This document shows positions 1-8,297 of a stretch of DNA of 64,000 nt, in pieces. A model generated the notes under the pieces. It ran no database searches. It was not told the DNA's origin and worked only from the letters and a program-made list of their open reading frames with translations. Position 1 is the stretch's first letter, and every line of letters starts with the position of its first letter. Source of the DNA: Skermanella rosea (GTDB taxonomy: Bacteria; Pseudomonadota; Alphaproteobacteria; Azospirillales; Azospirillaceae); contig NZ_CP086111.1 in assembly GCF_016806835.2 (NCBI RefSeq), forward strand, positions 2,429,001-2,493,000. The letters are read 5' to 3'. The position numbers were made by a program, and so were the translations under genes.

Positions 1-1
1 C

Positions 2-313
2 CTGATGAACGCGGCCCGACACGCCGGAGCCACCCGGGTGGAGGTCGAGATCGGTTGCGCGCCGGAACCGGACGCCGGTGCCGCGGTCGGGTTCAGCGTT
101 CAGGACGATGGCCGGGGGATCGCTTCCGACGGCCGGGCCGGGATCGGCATTCACGCGATGTCCGACCAAGTGAGGGCGCTGGGCGGTTCCATCGCCATCC
201 TGTCGCCACCCGGGGGCGGCGTAACGGTCCAGGGAAGGATCCCGTTCGTCCCGGGCTGCGACCCGGCGTCAGAGGAGATAGAGGATGACAGCAGCGCCCG
301 CCGCAACGCCTGA
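2..313 (+). CDS. Sensor histidine kinase, C-terminal ATPase part (5' truncated)
   Basis: The reading frame is open from the window edge, so only the last ~103 residues are present. They form the HATPase_c end of a kinase: an N-box-like MNAARHAGA, a G1 box VQDDGRGI and a G2-like GIGIHAMSDQVRALGG. The short GxGxxxM form with a following Gly-Gly is typical of NarL/DegS-type (HisKA_3) kinases. It overlaps the next gene, a NarL-type response regulator, by 29 bp, so the two are almost certainly a cognate pair. The sensing domain lies outside the window, and the stimulus is unknown. Confidence 0.85.
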   Translation: MMNAARHAGATRVEVEIGCAPEPDAGAAVGFSVQDDGRGIASDGRAGIGIHAMSDQVRALGGSIAILSPPGGGVTVQGRIPFVPGCDPASEEIEDDSSARRNA

Positions 314-935
314 GAGATTGCTGCTGGTGGACGACCATCCCGTGGTCCGGACCGGCTGCCGCCGGCTTCTGGCGTCCGCCGGTCCCTACGAGATCATGGA
401 AGCCGATAACGGAAGCCGGGCGCTGGAACTCTGCGAGGGCGAGCCGCCCGACGCGGTCGTCCTCGACCTGGGGCTGCCGGACATGGGCGGACTGGAGTTG
501 TTGGACCGGTTGCGCCGGGCAGTTCCCGATATCCGCGTCCTGGTCTTCAGCATGCATGACGACCCCGTATTCGCGGCGCGCGCGCTGGAGGCGGGGGCCC
601 GTGGCTACGTCACCAAGAACGACGCCCCCGAGGAACTGGTCGCCGCGGTCGAGACGGTGCTGGCCGGCGGCATCTATCTGAGCCGCGACATGGCGCGGGA
701 GGTCGCCGTGATGAACTTCGCACCGAACCGCAGCTCCTTGCAGGGATTGACGGCCCGGGAACTCCGCGTCCTTGCGGAACTGGGGCAGGGAAGTGCCATA
801 GCCGACATCGCCGATCGCCTGGGCGTCAGCTACAAGACGGTCAGCAATACCTGCACCGCCATCAAGACCAAGCTTGGCGCCCGCAGCGTAAGGGATCTGA
901 TTCGCATCGCCGTCGAGCATCGCGTGACGCCCTGA
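285..935 (+). CDS. NarL/FixJ-family response regulator
   Basis: A 216-residue cytoplasmic DNA-binding response regulator. The receiver domain spans about residues 10-125, with the acidic pair D16-D17, phospho-acceptor D61 in VVLDLGLPDMGG and the conserved Lys in YVTKND. A LuxR-type HTH covers about 150-210 (LTARELRVLAELGQG, then IADRLGVSYKTVSN). The ATG lies inside the upstream kinase gene, which indicates translational coupling. LuxR-type regulators of this kind often control PQQ-dependent alcohol oxidation genes. The beta-propeller gene downstream makes that plausible here, but it is inference. Confidence 0.93.
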   Translation: MTAAPAATPERLLLVDDHPVVRTGCRRLLASAGPYEIMEADNGSRALELCEGEPPDAVVLDLGLPDMGGLELLDRLRRAVPDIRVLVFSMHDDPVFAARALEAGARGYVTKNDAPEELVAAVETVLAGGIYLSRDMAREVAVMNFAPNRSSLQGLTARELRVLAELGQGSAIADIADRLGVSYKTVSNTCTAIKTKLGARSVRDLIRIAVEHRVTP

Positions 936-1097
936 CCCGGGTCCCGAAGGGACAACCGGGAAATTTCGGCAAGTTCGCCCGGGAAGAAGAGGAAATCCGG
1001 GAGTTCCGAAACAAGAATACAGATTGTTCGAAAAGAAAACTGTTGCGCAGTATCACATGTCTTATGAAACTATGCCCGGAAAAGAAGAGCGATAAAC

Positions 1098-2096
1098 ATG
1101 AGGAAACGTCACATGGTGGTTCCCATTGACACATTGAAGCGTATTTTGCTTGGCAGCGTCCTGGCGATCGCCTCGGCCTTGCCGGCCGCCGCCGACACGA
1201 TCTACGTCTCGAACGAAAAGGATAACACCATTTCGGTCGTGGACGGCGATACGCTGACCGTCACGGAAACGATCCGCGTCGGTCGCCGGCCGCGGGGGAT
1301 CACCTTCAACCACGACATGACGCAGCTTTACGTCTGTATCGGTGACGAGAACCGGATCGACGTGATCGACCTGTCCACCAACAAGGTCGTCAACCGCCTG
1401 CCGTCCGGCCCGGATCCGGAACTGTTCGTCCACCACCCGACCGAGAACGTGCTGTACGTCGCGAACGAGGACGACAACATGGTCTCCGTCGTGGACACGA
1501 AGGAACGTAAGATCCTGGCCGAGATCCAGGTCGGCGTCGAGCCGGAGGGGATGGGCATCAGCCCGGACGGCAAGTTGCTGGTCAATACGTCCGAGACCAC
1601 CAACATGGCCCATTTCATCGACACCTCCACGAAGGAGATCGTCGCGAACGTGCTGGTGGACAGCCGTCCCCGAGTGGCCGAGTTCACCTCCGACGGCAAG
1701 AATGTATGGGTTTCGGCCGAGATCGGCGGTACCGTCAGCGTGATCGACTCCGCGACCCGCCAGCCGGTCAAGAAGATCGAGTTCGCCGTCAGCGGCGTGT
1801 CGAAGGAGGCCATCCAGCCGGTCGGCATCCAGATCACGAAGGACATGAAGCGCGCCTTCGTCGCCCTGGGGCCCAGCAACCGCGTGGCGGAGGTCGATCC
1901 CGCGACCTACGAGGTGCGCAAGTACCATCTGGTCGGCCAGCGCGTCTGGAACCTCGCGCTGTCGCCCGACGAAAAGCGTCTCTATTCCACCAATGGCGTC
2001 AGCAGCGACATCAGCGTCATCGATGTCGAGAACAGCAGGGTCATCAAGTCGATCCCGGTCGGCCGCGCGCCCTGGGGGGTGGTCGTAAAGCCCTAG
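1098..2096 (+). CDS. YncE-like secreted beta-propeller protein
   Basis: A 332-residue periplasmic protein. Residues 1-33 are a signal peptide (basic start, hydrophobic LLGSVLAIASALPAAA, cleavage near AAA-DT). The rest is repeated beta-propeller blades with recurring motifs such as IYVSNEKDNTISVVDG, LYVANEDDNMVSVVDT and GVEPEGMGISPDGKLL, about 40 residues apart. This matches the YVTN/YncE repeat family, and most closely the type that accompanies PQQ-dependent catabolic dehydrogenases. Its function is not enzymatically defined. The ATG at 1098 follows an AAGAAGAG purine tract, and a terminator-like hairpin follows the gene. Confidence 0.85.
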   Translation: MRKRHMVVPIDTLKRILLGSVLAIASALPAAADTIYVSNEKDNTISVVDGDTLTVTETIRVGRRPRGITFNHDMTQLYVCIGDENRIDVIDLSTNKVVNRLPSGPDPELFVHHPTENVLYVANEDDNMVSVVDTKERKILAEIQVGVEPEGMGISPDGKLLVNTSETTNMAHFIDTSTKEIVANVLVDSRPRVAEFTSDGKNVWVSAEIGGTVSVIDSATRQPVKKIEFAVSGVSKEAIQPVGIQITKDMKRAFVALGPSNRVAEVDPATYEVRKYHLVGQRVWNLALSPDEKRLYSTNGVSSDISVIDVENSRVIKSIPVGRAPWGVVVKP

Positions 2097-2140
2097 CGGA
2101 CATCCAGTAACCTCCAGCAAACGCAACCGAGACTTCCCGC

Positions 2141-2175
2141 CCCGGACCGCCGCCAGACTGTCCGGGTACTTTTTT
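2141..2175 (+). terminator. Intrinsic terminator after the beta-propeller gene
   Basis: CCCGGAC (2141-2147) pairs with GTCCGGG (2160-2166) around a 12-nt loop, and the stem is followed by TACTTTTTT. This is a classical GC stem plus U-tract 45 bp after the stop codon. It separates the beta-propeller gene from the RND efflux operon. Confidence 0.8.
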
Positions 2176-2183
2176 GCGTCCTC

Positions 2184-2198
2184 GTAACAGTTTGTTAC
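2184..2198. promoter_or_regulatory. Palindrome, candidate operator of the RND efflux operon
   Basis: GTAACA-gtt-TGTTAC is a perfect inverted repeat of two 6-bp arms, located about 100 bp before the adaptor gene. It overlaps TTGTTA (2192-2197), a possible -35, with CATACT (2217-2222) as a weak -10 at a long 19-bp spacing. Efflux operons are often repressed by TetR or MarR proteins at such sites, but no such regulator gene is adjacent. Regulatory function is inferred. Confidence 0.4.
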
Positions 2199-2225
2199 AT
2201 TGCGGCGCTTGTCAGACATACTCCA

Positions 2226-2299
2226 GTCATCAACGTTCCGTCTAATGGTGGCGTTGCTCGCGACGGGAACGGCGTGTAGCCCATTCGACTGTTGATGAC
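2226..2299 (+). promoter_or_regulatory. Structured 5' leader of the RND efflux operon
   Basis: GTCATCAAC (2226-2234) is perfectly complementary to GTTGATGAC (2291-2299). Inside it, CGTTCCGTC (2234-2242) can pair with GACGGGAACG (2262-2271) with one bulged G. The 3' outer arm contains the candidate start ATG at 2295. A folded leader could therefore mask initiation if that start is used. The pairing is read directly from the sequence; the regulatory role is inference. Confidence 0.45.
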
Positions 2300-3389
2300 A
2301 GAGGTTGATCCTTCGATGAAGATGGCTGGTCTCATGGCGGCCGCGCTTGCCGTCGGCGTGGCGGTTGCCGGCGCGGGCTATTGGCACTCCGACGGCGCCC
2401 GCGCCCAGGGACAGCAGCAGGGCAGGCGACCGGCGCCGGCTCCGGCCGTCGAGGTCGCACCGGTCAAGGTGGACCGTGTCACGACCATGATCGACGCGGT
2501 CGGTACCCTGGAGCCGGCGGAGTTCGTTTCCCTGGCGCCCGAGATCGAGGGGACCCTGGCGGAGATCCTGTTCCGCGAGGGTACGCCCGTCCCGGCCGGC
2601 CAGGTACTGGCGCGCCTGGATGACGCCATCCTGAAGGCGGAACTGGCCAAGTCCCGCGCCGAGTTGGTCCTGGCGGAGGCGAATTTCGAGAGGGCCGACA
2701 CGTTGCTGCGGCAACGCTCGGGCACCCAACGCACGCGCGACGAGGCTTTCGCCGCTCTCCAGTCGGCCAGGGCGTCGGTGCAGCTGGCCCAGACCCAGCT
2801 GGACAAGACGGTGCTTCGGGCGCCGTTCGACGGCATTCTCGGCCTCCGCGCCGTCAGCAAAGGGGAGTTCGTCAGCCGCGGCGACACCCTGGTCACGCTC
2901 CAGTCGATCGACCCGCTCAAGGTCGACTTCCGAGTGCCGGAGACGCTTCTGTCCAGCATACGGGTCGGGCAGAAGATCACCTTGCGGACCGACGCGCTGC
3001 CCAGCCGCTCCTTCGAGGGGGAAATCTACGCGCTCGACCCGCAGCTCGACGTGAACGGGCGGGCGCTGAAGATCCGGGCGGAGGTCGACAACTCCGACCA
3101 GGTGCTTCGGCCCGGGCTGTTCGCCCGCGTCGGCATCGCCGCTTCCAGCCGAGACAACGCCATCCTGATCCCGGAGTCGGCGGTCGTGCCGGAAGGGAAC
3201 GGCCGCTACGTCTTCAGGATCGTGGACGGCAAGGCGGTCCGGACCGAGGTCAAGCTGGGCCAGCGCCGCGCCGGCGAGGTCGAGATCGTCGAGGGGTTGT
3301 CTCCCGGCGACACGGTGGTGACCGGGGGACAGCAGCGGGTCCGTCCCGGCGCCTCGGTCGAGGTGGTCAACCGCGCGCCGGGCGTCTGA
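2295..3389 (+). CDS. RND efflux periplasmic adaptor subunit (membrane fusion protein)
   Basis: About 364 residues. A hydrophobic N-terminal signal/anchor (MAGLMAAALAVGVAVAGAG) is followed by a Gln-rich linker. Then come a barrel-sandwich half (VDAVGTLEPAEFVSLAPEIEG), an alpha-hairpin near residues 105-165 (AELAKSRAELVLAEANFERA), the second lipoyl half (LRAPFDGILGLRAVSKGEFV) and beta-barrel and membrane-proximal domains. It should bridge the inner-membrane pump to an outer-membrane channel; no TolC-type gene is in the window. ATG 2295 and ATG 2316 are both possible starts, and the second gives a cleaner signal sequence. The permease gene follows after 4 bp. Confidence 0.93.
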   Translation: MTEVDPSMKMAGLMAAALAVGVAVAGAGYWHSDGARAQGQQQGRRPAPAPAVEVAPVKVDRVTTMIDAVGTLEPAEFVSLAPEIEGTLAEILFREGTPVPAGQVLARLDDAILKAELAKSRAELVLAEANFERADTLLRQRSGTQRTRDEAFAALQSARASVQLAQTQLDKTVLRAPFDGILGLRAVSKGEFVSRGDTLVTLQSIDPLKVDFRVPETLLSSIRVGQKITLRTDALPSRSFEGEIYALDPQLDVNGRALKIRAEVDNSDQVLRPGLFARVGIAASSRDNAILIPESAVVPEGNGRYVFRIVDGKAVRTEVKLGQRRAGEVEIVEGLSPGDTVVTGGQQRVRPGASVEVVNRAPGV

Positions 3390-3393
3390 AGCC

Positions 3394-6300
3394 ATGCGGA
3401 TTTCCGACATCTGCATCCGCCGTCCGGTCTTCGCGACGGTGATGAGCCTGATCCTGATCCTGCTCGGCGTCGTCAGCTACGACCGGCTGAGCGTGCGGGA
3501 ATATCCCAACATCGACGAGCCGGTCGTCTCGGTCAACACGACCTATCTCGGCGCCTCGGCCGAGATCATCGAGACCCAGGTCACCCAGGTGCTGGAGGGC
3601 TCGATCGCCGGCATCGAGGGCATCGACGTGCTGTCCTCCGTCAGCAGGCCGGAGAGCAGCCGGATCACCGTGCGCTTCCGTCAGAACGTCGATCCGGACG
3701 TCGCGGCGAGCGACGTGCGCGACCGGGTCGGCCGGGTCCGCGGCCGCCTGCCGGACGAGATCGACGAGCCGATCATCTCCAAGGTGGAGGCCGACGCCCA
3801 GCCGATCATCGTGATGCCGTTCACCAGCGACCGCCTGTCAGGGCTGGAGATCACCGACTATATCGACCGTTTCATCGTCGACCGGTTCAAGAACCTGCCC
3901 GGCGTCGCCGACGTCCAGATCCTGGGCGAGCGCCGCTATGCCATGCGCCTGTGGATCGACCGCGCCCGGCTGGCGGGATACGACCTGACCGTCCAGGACG
4001 TGGAAGCAGCGCTTCGCGGGCAGAACATTGAGGTCCCGGCCGGCCGGGTCGAGAGCACCGACCGGGAGTTCACCGTACTGTCGCGCACGGGCCTCGTGGA
4101 GCCGGAACAGTTCGGAGACATCGTGGTCAAGCTGGCCGACGGCTTTCCGATCCGCGTACGCGACATCGCGAGGGTGGAACTGGGCGCCGCCGACGAGCGC
4201 CGGGTCAGCCGATCCAACGGCCGGAACTCGATCGCGATCGGCATCATCAAGCAGGCCACGGCCAATCCGCTCGACGTCTCGGAGGCGGTGAAGAAGACCC
4301 TTCCCCTGGTTCTGGAAGATCTGCCGGAAGGCATGCGGGGCGAGATCGTCAACGACAGCGCGGTCTTCATCGACCGCTCGATCCAGGCCGTGTTCCACAC
4401 GATCCTGGAAGCCGTCGTACTGGTCGTGCTGGTGATCCTGTTCTTCCTGCGGACCGCGAGGGCCACGATCATTCCCGTCGTCACCATTCCGGTTTCGCTG
4501 ATCACCACCTTCGCGCTGATGTACGCGGCCGGCTTCACGATCAACACGCTGACGCTGCTTGCCATGGTGCTGGCGATCGGTCTCGTGGTGGACGACGCCA
4601 TCGTCGTGCTGGAGAACGTCTACCGCCACATCGAGATGGGAAAGAAGCCGATGCAGGCGGCCCTGGTCGGCACGCGGGAGATCGGCTTCGCCGTGGTCGC
4701 CATGACCCTGACCCTGGCCGCCGTCTACGCCCCTGTCGCCTTCGCGCCGGGCCGCACCGGGCGGCTGTTCCTGGAGTTCGCGCTGACCCTGGCCGGCGCC
4801 GTCCTGGTATCGGGCTTCGTGGCGCTGACCCTGACGCCGATGATGTGCTCCAAGCTGCTGAAAGCGCACGAGAGCCACGGGCGGTTCTACAACGCGCTGG
4901 AGCGGTTCTTCGTGGCGCTCGGCAACGGATACGACCGGCTGCTCCGGGCCAGCCTGCGGGCACGGCCGCTCGTCGTGCTGCTGGCGCTGGGCGTCGCGGG
5001 GGGAAGCGTCGTGCTGTTCCTGTCCCTGAAGTCGGAAACCGCGCCGGTCGAGGACCGGGGCGTGATCCAGGGCCTGGGCGTGGCTCCCGAAGGATCCACC
5101 ATCGACTTCAATGCCCGCTACGGCCGGGAACTCGAACAGGTCTATGCCGGGGTCCCCGAGATCCAGAGCTACATCGTGATCTCCGGCGTGCCGGAAGTCA
5201 CCCGCACCCTGTCGTTTGCCCGCCTGAAGGACTGGGACGAGCGCGAGCGCAAGCAGCAGGACATCGTGGCCGAGCTTCAGCCGAAGCTGTCCAGGATCGC
5301 CGGCATCAGCGTGTTCGCGCTCAACCCGCCGTCGCTCGGGCAGCGCGGGGGCAGCAAGCCGGTCGAGTTCGTGATCCAGACCTCCGGCACCTATGCCGAA
5401 CTGGACGGCTATGTCAGCCGCATGCTCGACAGGATCGCGGAGTATCCCGGCCTGATCAACGTCGACAGCGACCTGAAGCTGAACAAGCCGCAACTCGACG
5501 TCGTCGTCAACCGGGACAAGATCGCCGACGCCGGAATACAGGTCGACGTGGTCTCCCGGACGCTGGAAAGCCTTCTGGGCGGCCGTCAGGTCACCCGGTT
5601 CGAACGCAACGGCGAGCAGTACGACGTCTATGTCCAACTCGGCGAGTCCGATCGCGCCACGCCGGGCAACCTCAGCCAGATCTATGTCCGGGGCGGCGAC
5701 GGCGCGATGATCCAGCTCTCCAACCTGGTCGAGGTGAGGGAGGTGGTCGCGCCGAAGGAGCTCAACCGTTTCAACCAGCTCCGTTCCGCGACGATCAGCG
5801 CCAGCCCGGCTCCGGGCGTGTCGCTCGGCGAGGCGCTGGCCTTCATGGAGCAGGCGGCGGAGGAAGTCCTGCCGCAGGGCGTCCAGGTCGATTATGCCGG
5901 CCAGAGCCGCGAGTTCCGCGACGCCGGCTCCAGCCTGCTGTTCGTCTTCGTGCTGGCCCTGGGCTTCATCTACCTGGTGCTGGCGGCCCAGTTCGAGAGC
6001 TTCGTCGATCCCTTCGTGATCATGCTGACGGTCCCGCTGTCGATGACCGGCGCGCTGCTGGCGCTGTACCTGAGCGGCGGCACGCTGAACGTCTACAGCC
6101 AGATCGGCCTGGTGACCCTGGTCGGGCTGATCACCAAGCACGGCATCCTGATCGTCGAGTTCGCGAACCAGCTCCAGGACGAAGGCAGGGAGAAGCTGGA
6201 CGCCGTGATCGAGGCCGCCGTGCTGCGCCTGCGCCCGATCCTTATGACCACGGGGGCCATGGTGCTGGGCGCCCTTCCTCTGGCCCTGGCGACCGGTGCG

Positions 6301-6468
6301 GGGGCCGAGAGCCGCCAGCAGATCGGCTGGGTGATCGTCGGCGGCATGTCGCTCGGCACGCTGCTGACCCTGTTCGTCGTTCCCACCATGTACACCCTGA
6401 TGACGGGCAAGCGCGGCCAGGTGGCGGAGGACGATCTGGAGGCTGGGCAAGCCGCGCCGGCGGAGTGA
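3394..6468 (+). CDS. RND-family multidrug efflux permease (AcrB/HAE1 type)
   Basis: A 1024-residue inner-membrane proton-driven transporter, full length for the family. TM1 is at residues 11-29 after the typical MRISDICIRRPVFATVMS start. The two large periplasmic loops and twelve TM helices are in place, and the TM4 proton-relay pair D400-D401 sits in GLVVDDAIVVLENVYRHIE. The C-terminal TM block contains GLVTLVGLITKHGILIVEFAN. It forms a two-gene operon with the adaptor upstream. The substrate cannot be predicted. Confidence 0.95.
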   Translation: MRISDICIRRPVFATVMSLILILLGVVSYDRLSVREYPNIDEPVVSVNTTYLGASAEIIETQVTQVLEGSIAGIEGIDVLSSVSRPESSRITVRFRQNVDPDVAASDVRDRVGRVRGRLPDEIDEPIISKVEADAQPIIVMPFTSDRLSGLEITDYIDRFIVDRFKNLPGVADVQILGERRYAMRLWIDRARLAGYDLTVQDVEAALRGQNIEVPAGRVESTDREFTVLSRTGLVEPEQFGDIVVKLADGFPIRVRDIARVELGAADERRVSRSNGRNSIAIGIIKQATANPLDVSEAVKKTLPLVLEDLPEGMRGEIVNDSAVFIDRSIQAVFHTILEAVVLVVLVILFFLRTARATIIPVVTIPVSLITTFALMYAAGFTINTLTLLAMVLAIGLVVDDAIVVLENVYRHIEMGKKPMQAALVGTREIGFAVVAMTLTLAAVYAPVAFAPGRTGRLFLEFALTLAGAVLVSGFVALTLTPMMCSKLLKAHESHGRFYNALERFFVALGNGYDRLLRASLRARPLVVLLALGVAGGSVVLFLSLKSETAPVEDRGVIQGLGVAPEGSTIDFNARYGRELEQVYAGVPEIQSYIVISGVPEVTRTLSFARLKDWDERERKQQDIVAELQPKLSRIAGISVFALNPPSLGQRGGSKPVEFVIQTSGTYAELDGYVSRMLDRIAEYPGLINVDSDLKLNKPQLDVVVNRDKIADAGIQVDVVSRTLESLLGGRQVTRFERNGEQYDVYVQLGESDRATPGNLSQIYVRGGDGAMIQLSNLVEVREVVAPKELNRFNQLRSATISASPAPGVSLGEALAFMEQAAEEVLPQGVQVDYAGQSREFRDAGSSLLFVFVLALGFIYLVLAAQFESFVDPFVIMLTVPLSMTGALLALYLSGGTLNVYSQIGLVTLVGLITKHGILIVEFANQLQDEGREKLDAVIEAAVLRLRPILMTTGAMVLGALPLALATGAGAESRQQIGWVIVGGMSLGTLLTLFVVPTMYTLMTGKRGQVAEDDLEAGQAAPAE

Positions 6469-6578
6469 GCGGTCTCCCGCGCATTGCCACTTGCCAGAAG
6501 GCCCGCCGGTGCGACATGTCTGGGACCGAACGAGCCGCGGCGGGAACCGTCGCGGGGCATGGCAGGAGGAGCAGCGGA

Positions 6579-6908
6579 ATGTTCATCGCGATGAACCGCT
6601 TCAAGGTGGTACCCGGCGCGGAAGCCGATTTCGAGGCGGTCTGGCTGAACCGGGAGAGCCACCTGCACAAGGTTCCCGGATTCGTCGAGTTTCACATGCT
6701 TCGTGGTCCGCAGCGCGACGATCACCGGCTCTACAGCTCCCACACTGTCTGGCAGTCGGAGGAGCACTTCCTGGGCTGGACCCGGTCGGAAGCCTTCCGG
6801 GACGCCCACAGGGGAGCCGGCGGAAACAAGCCGCTGTACCTGGGCCATCCCGAGTTCGAGGGCTTCGAAGTCATCCAGACCGTGACCAATCCCCCCGCCG
6901 GGGAATAG
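6579..6908 (+). CDS. HmoA-like heme-degrading/antibiotic biosynthesis-type monooxygenase
   Basis: A 109-residue protein of the ferredoxin-like ABM fold. The start MFIAMNRFKVVPGAEADFE has the Asn expected in IsdG/HmoA enzymes. The segment TVWQSEEHFLGWTRSEAFRDAHR carries the conserved Trp and His of the heme site. Start chosen at ATG 6579 because AGGAGG lies just upstream (about 6565). It is 110 bp after the permease, and the thioredoxin-like gene starts 4 bp after it, so the two are probably co-transcribed. A role in heme or redox homeostasis is likely, but quinone monooxygenases share the fold. Confidence 0.8.
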   Translation: MFIAMNRFKVVPGAEADFEAVWLNRESHLHKVPGFVEFHMLRGPQRDDHRLYSSHTVWQSEEHFLGWTRSEAFRDAHRGAGGNKPLYLGHPEFEGFEVIQTVTNPPAGE

Positions 6909-6912
6909 CGCC

Positions 6913-7296
6913 TTGGCCGGAGCCGGACTGTCGGAGTTCTTCACCCTGTTCCCGATGCGCCGGGTCGGCAGCGCCGATCTGGACGCGGCGCTGTCCGAAC
7001 AGGCGCCCGAAGCGCTGACGGTGCTGTTCCTGTGGGGGCGCAACTGCCCCAATTGCGACATCGCGAAGCGGGCGATGATGTCGGCGCCGGAGCGCTTCCA
7101 GTCGCCGGACGTTCGATGGTTCCATGACAATGTCTACGACGACTTCGACATGGCGACCCGTTTCGGCGTCCACGGCATTCCGGTCTTCTTCCTGTTCCAT
7201 GGACGCAAGCAGCTCGGGCGGATCACAAGCTGGCCGGGCTCCGACGCGTTCCTGGACGTGATCGGCCGGCAACTGCGCCGGATCGCTCCGGCGTAG
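6913..7296 (+). CDS. Thioredoxin-family protein with CPNC active site
   Basis: About 127 residues. A thioredoxin fold is shown by FLWGRNCPNCDIAKR (redox pair C45/C48 in the longer form) and the cis-Pro segment FGVHGIPVFFLF. There is no signal peptide, so it should act in the cytoplasm. The start is uncertain: TTG 6913 sits 4 bp after the previous stop, while ATG 6955 would shorten the protein by 14 residues and leave the fold intact. CPNC is not the usual CGPC, so its redox potential and partners may differ from housekeeping thioredoxin. Its convergent neighbour is the YgaP-like gene. Confidence 0.83.
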   Translation: MAGAGLSEFFTLFPMRRVGSADLDAALSEQAPEALTVLFLWGRNCPNCDIAKRAMMSAPERFQSPDVRWFHDNVYDDFDMATRFGVHGIPVFFLFHGRKQLGRITSWPGSDAFLDVIGRQLRRIAPA

Positions 7297-7312
7297 TTGC
7301 CCGTCCCGCCTG

Positions 7313-7513
7313 TCAGCTGTGCTTCAGCGGGCAGGTGCGGATGCCCAGCAGGGTGTATGCCGGGCAGAAGCCGACGAAGGCGGTCAGCAGCGGGACCAGA
7401 CCGATCCAGCCCCACGGGGTCTGGGGACCTACGAAGACCAGCGAGATCAGCACGAGGCCGGCGACGATCCGCAGGGCGCGGTCGATCATTCCCATATTCT
7501 TTGGCAGCGACAT
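7313..7513 (-). CDS. YgaP-type small membrane protein (DUF2892)
   Basis: A 66-residue protein (start MSLPKNMGMIDRALRIVAG) with two hydrophobic helices and the DUF2892 signature. FCPAYTLLGIRTCPLKHS contains the Cys-Pro pairs typical of the family. In some bacteria this domain is fused to a rhodanese in YgaP, a sulfur-related inner-membrane protein. Start chosen at 7513 because GGAAAGGAAA precedes it at good spacing. It is last in a minus-strand set behind the Crp/Fnr regulator and the AhpD-like gene. Confidence 0.85.
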   Translation of the reverse strand: MSLPKNMGMIDRALRIVAGLVLISLVFVGPQTPWGWIGLVPLLTAFVGFCPAYTLLGIRTCPLKHS

Positions 7514-7597
7514 GGCACGTTTCCTTTCCATCTTGGGGCCGTGCCGCAAGCATCGCGCGGTGCGCCGCTTGGCTCAGTGACTAAGTCACATTGGGCC

Positions 7598-8272
7598 TCA
7601 GCCGGGGGGCGCCGTGGCAAGATACCGCAGGCCGCCGGGGTCCAGCACCTCCAGCCGACCGCGTCCCAGCCCGACCAGCCCCCGGTGCTCGAAGTCCTTG
7701 AGTTGCCTGCTGACGACCTCGCGGGCGGTGCCGAGCTCGGTCGCCAGGGCTTGGTGGGTGAGGGGAACGACGCCGCCCCCGGGCGCGTGCTTGACCAGTG
7801 CCTCTGCCAGCCGGCACTCGATCCTGCCGAACGCCACCTCGCTGACCAGCTTCATCAGGTCGGTCAGCCTGGCCCCGAAGCTCCTGAACACGAAGTCACG
7901 GAAAACGCCGGATCGGGTGATCAGCATATCGAACGCAGCCTTGGGCAGCGCCACCGCCGAAACCGCCGCTTCGGTCACGCCTTCCGCGCTGTAGCACTCG
8001 CTCCCGATCAGGCAGGACGTGGTCAGGACACAGGTCGATCCGGGTCCGACCCGGTAAAGCACGATTTCGCGTCCCAGTTCGGACAGCAGGTGGACGCGCA
8101 CCGAGCCTTCCAGGACGATCAGGAAGTTCGTGCAGAGATCGCCCGGCCGGAACAGCACCGTCCCGGCTTTCAGGGTGACCAGTTCCGCCTGCCGGGCAAG
8201 GATGTCGCGGGCCGCGTCGTCCAGGTGCCGCAAGGCGGGAAACGATCCCAGCCAATCGATCGCCATGCTCAT
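7598..8272 (-). CDS. Crp/Fnr-family transcriptional regulator
   Basis: About 224 residues. The cyclic-nucleotide-like effector domain spans about 10-125 (LKAGTVLFRPGDLCTNFLIVLEGSVRVHL). A winged HTH lies near 165-200 (LTHQALATELGTAREVVSRQLKDFEHRG). The effector domain holds a Cys in GDLCTNF and further Cys in GSTCVLTTSCLIGSECY, so redox or sulfur sensing is conceivable. It lacks the N-terminal FeS cysteine cluster of Fnr. The start at 8272 places the gene 25 bp after the AhpD-like gene. It likely regulates this gene set and the divergent YeeE pair. Confidence 0.88.
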   Translation of the reverse strand: MSMAIDWLGSFPALRHLDDAARDILARQAELVTLKAGTVLFRPGDLCTNFLIVLEGSVRVHLLSELGREIVLYRVGPGSTCVLTTSCLIGSECYSAEGVTEAAVSAVALPKAAFDMLITRSGVFRDFVFRSFGARLTDLMKLVSEVAFGRIECRLAEALVKHAPGGGVVPLTHQALATELGTAREVVSRQLKDFEHRGLVGLGRGRLEVLDPGGLRYLATAPPG

Positions 8273-8297
8273 TTCCGATGGGGACTCCCGGCTCAGG

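Noticed and set aside
3838-6450. Minus-strand 870-codon frame over the RND permease
   Set aside because: Shadow of the RND gene. The sequence is low-complexity (Gln/His/Asp-rich) and has no motif.
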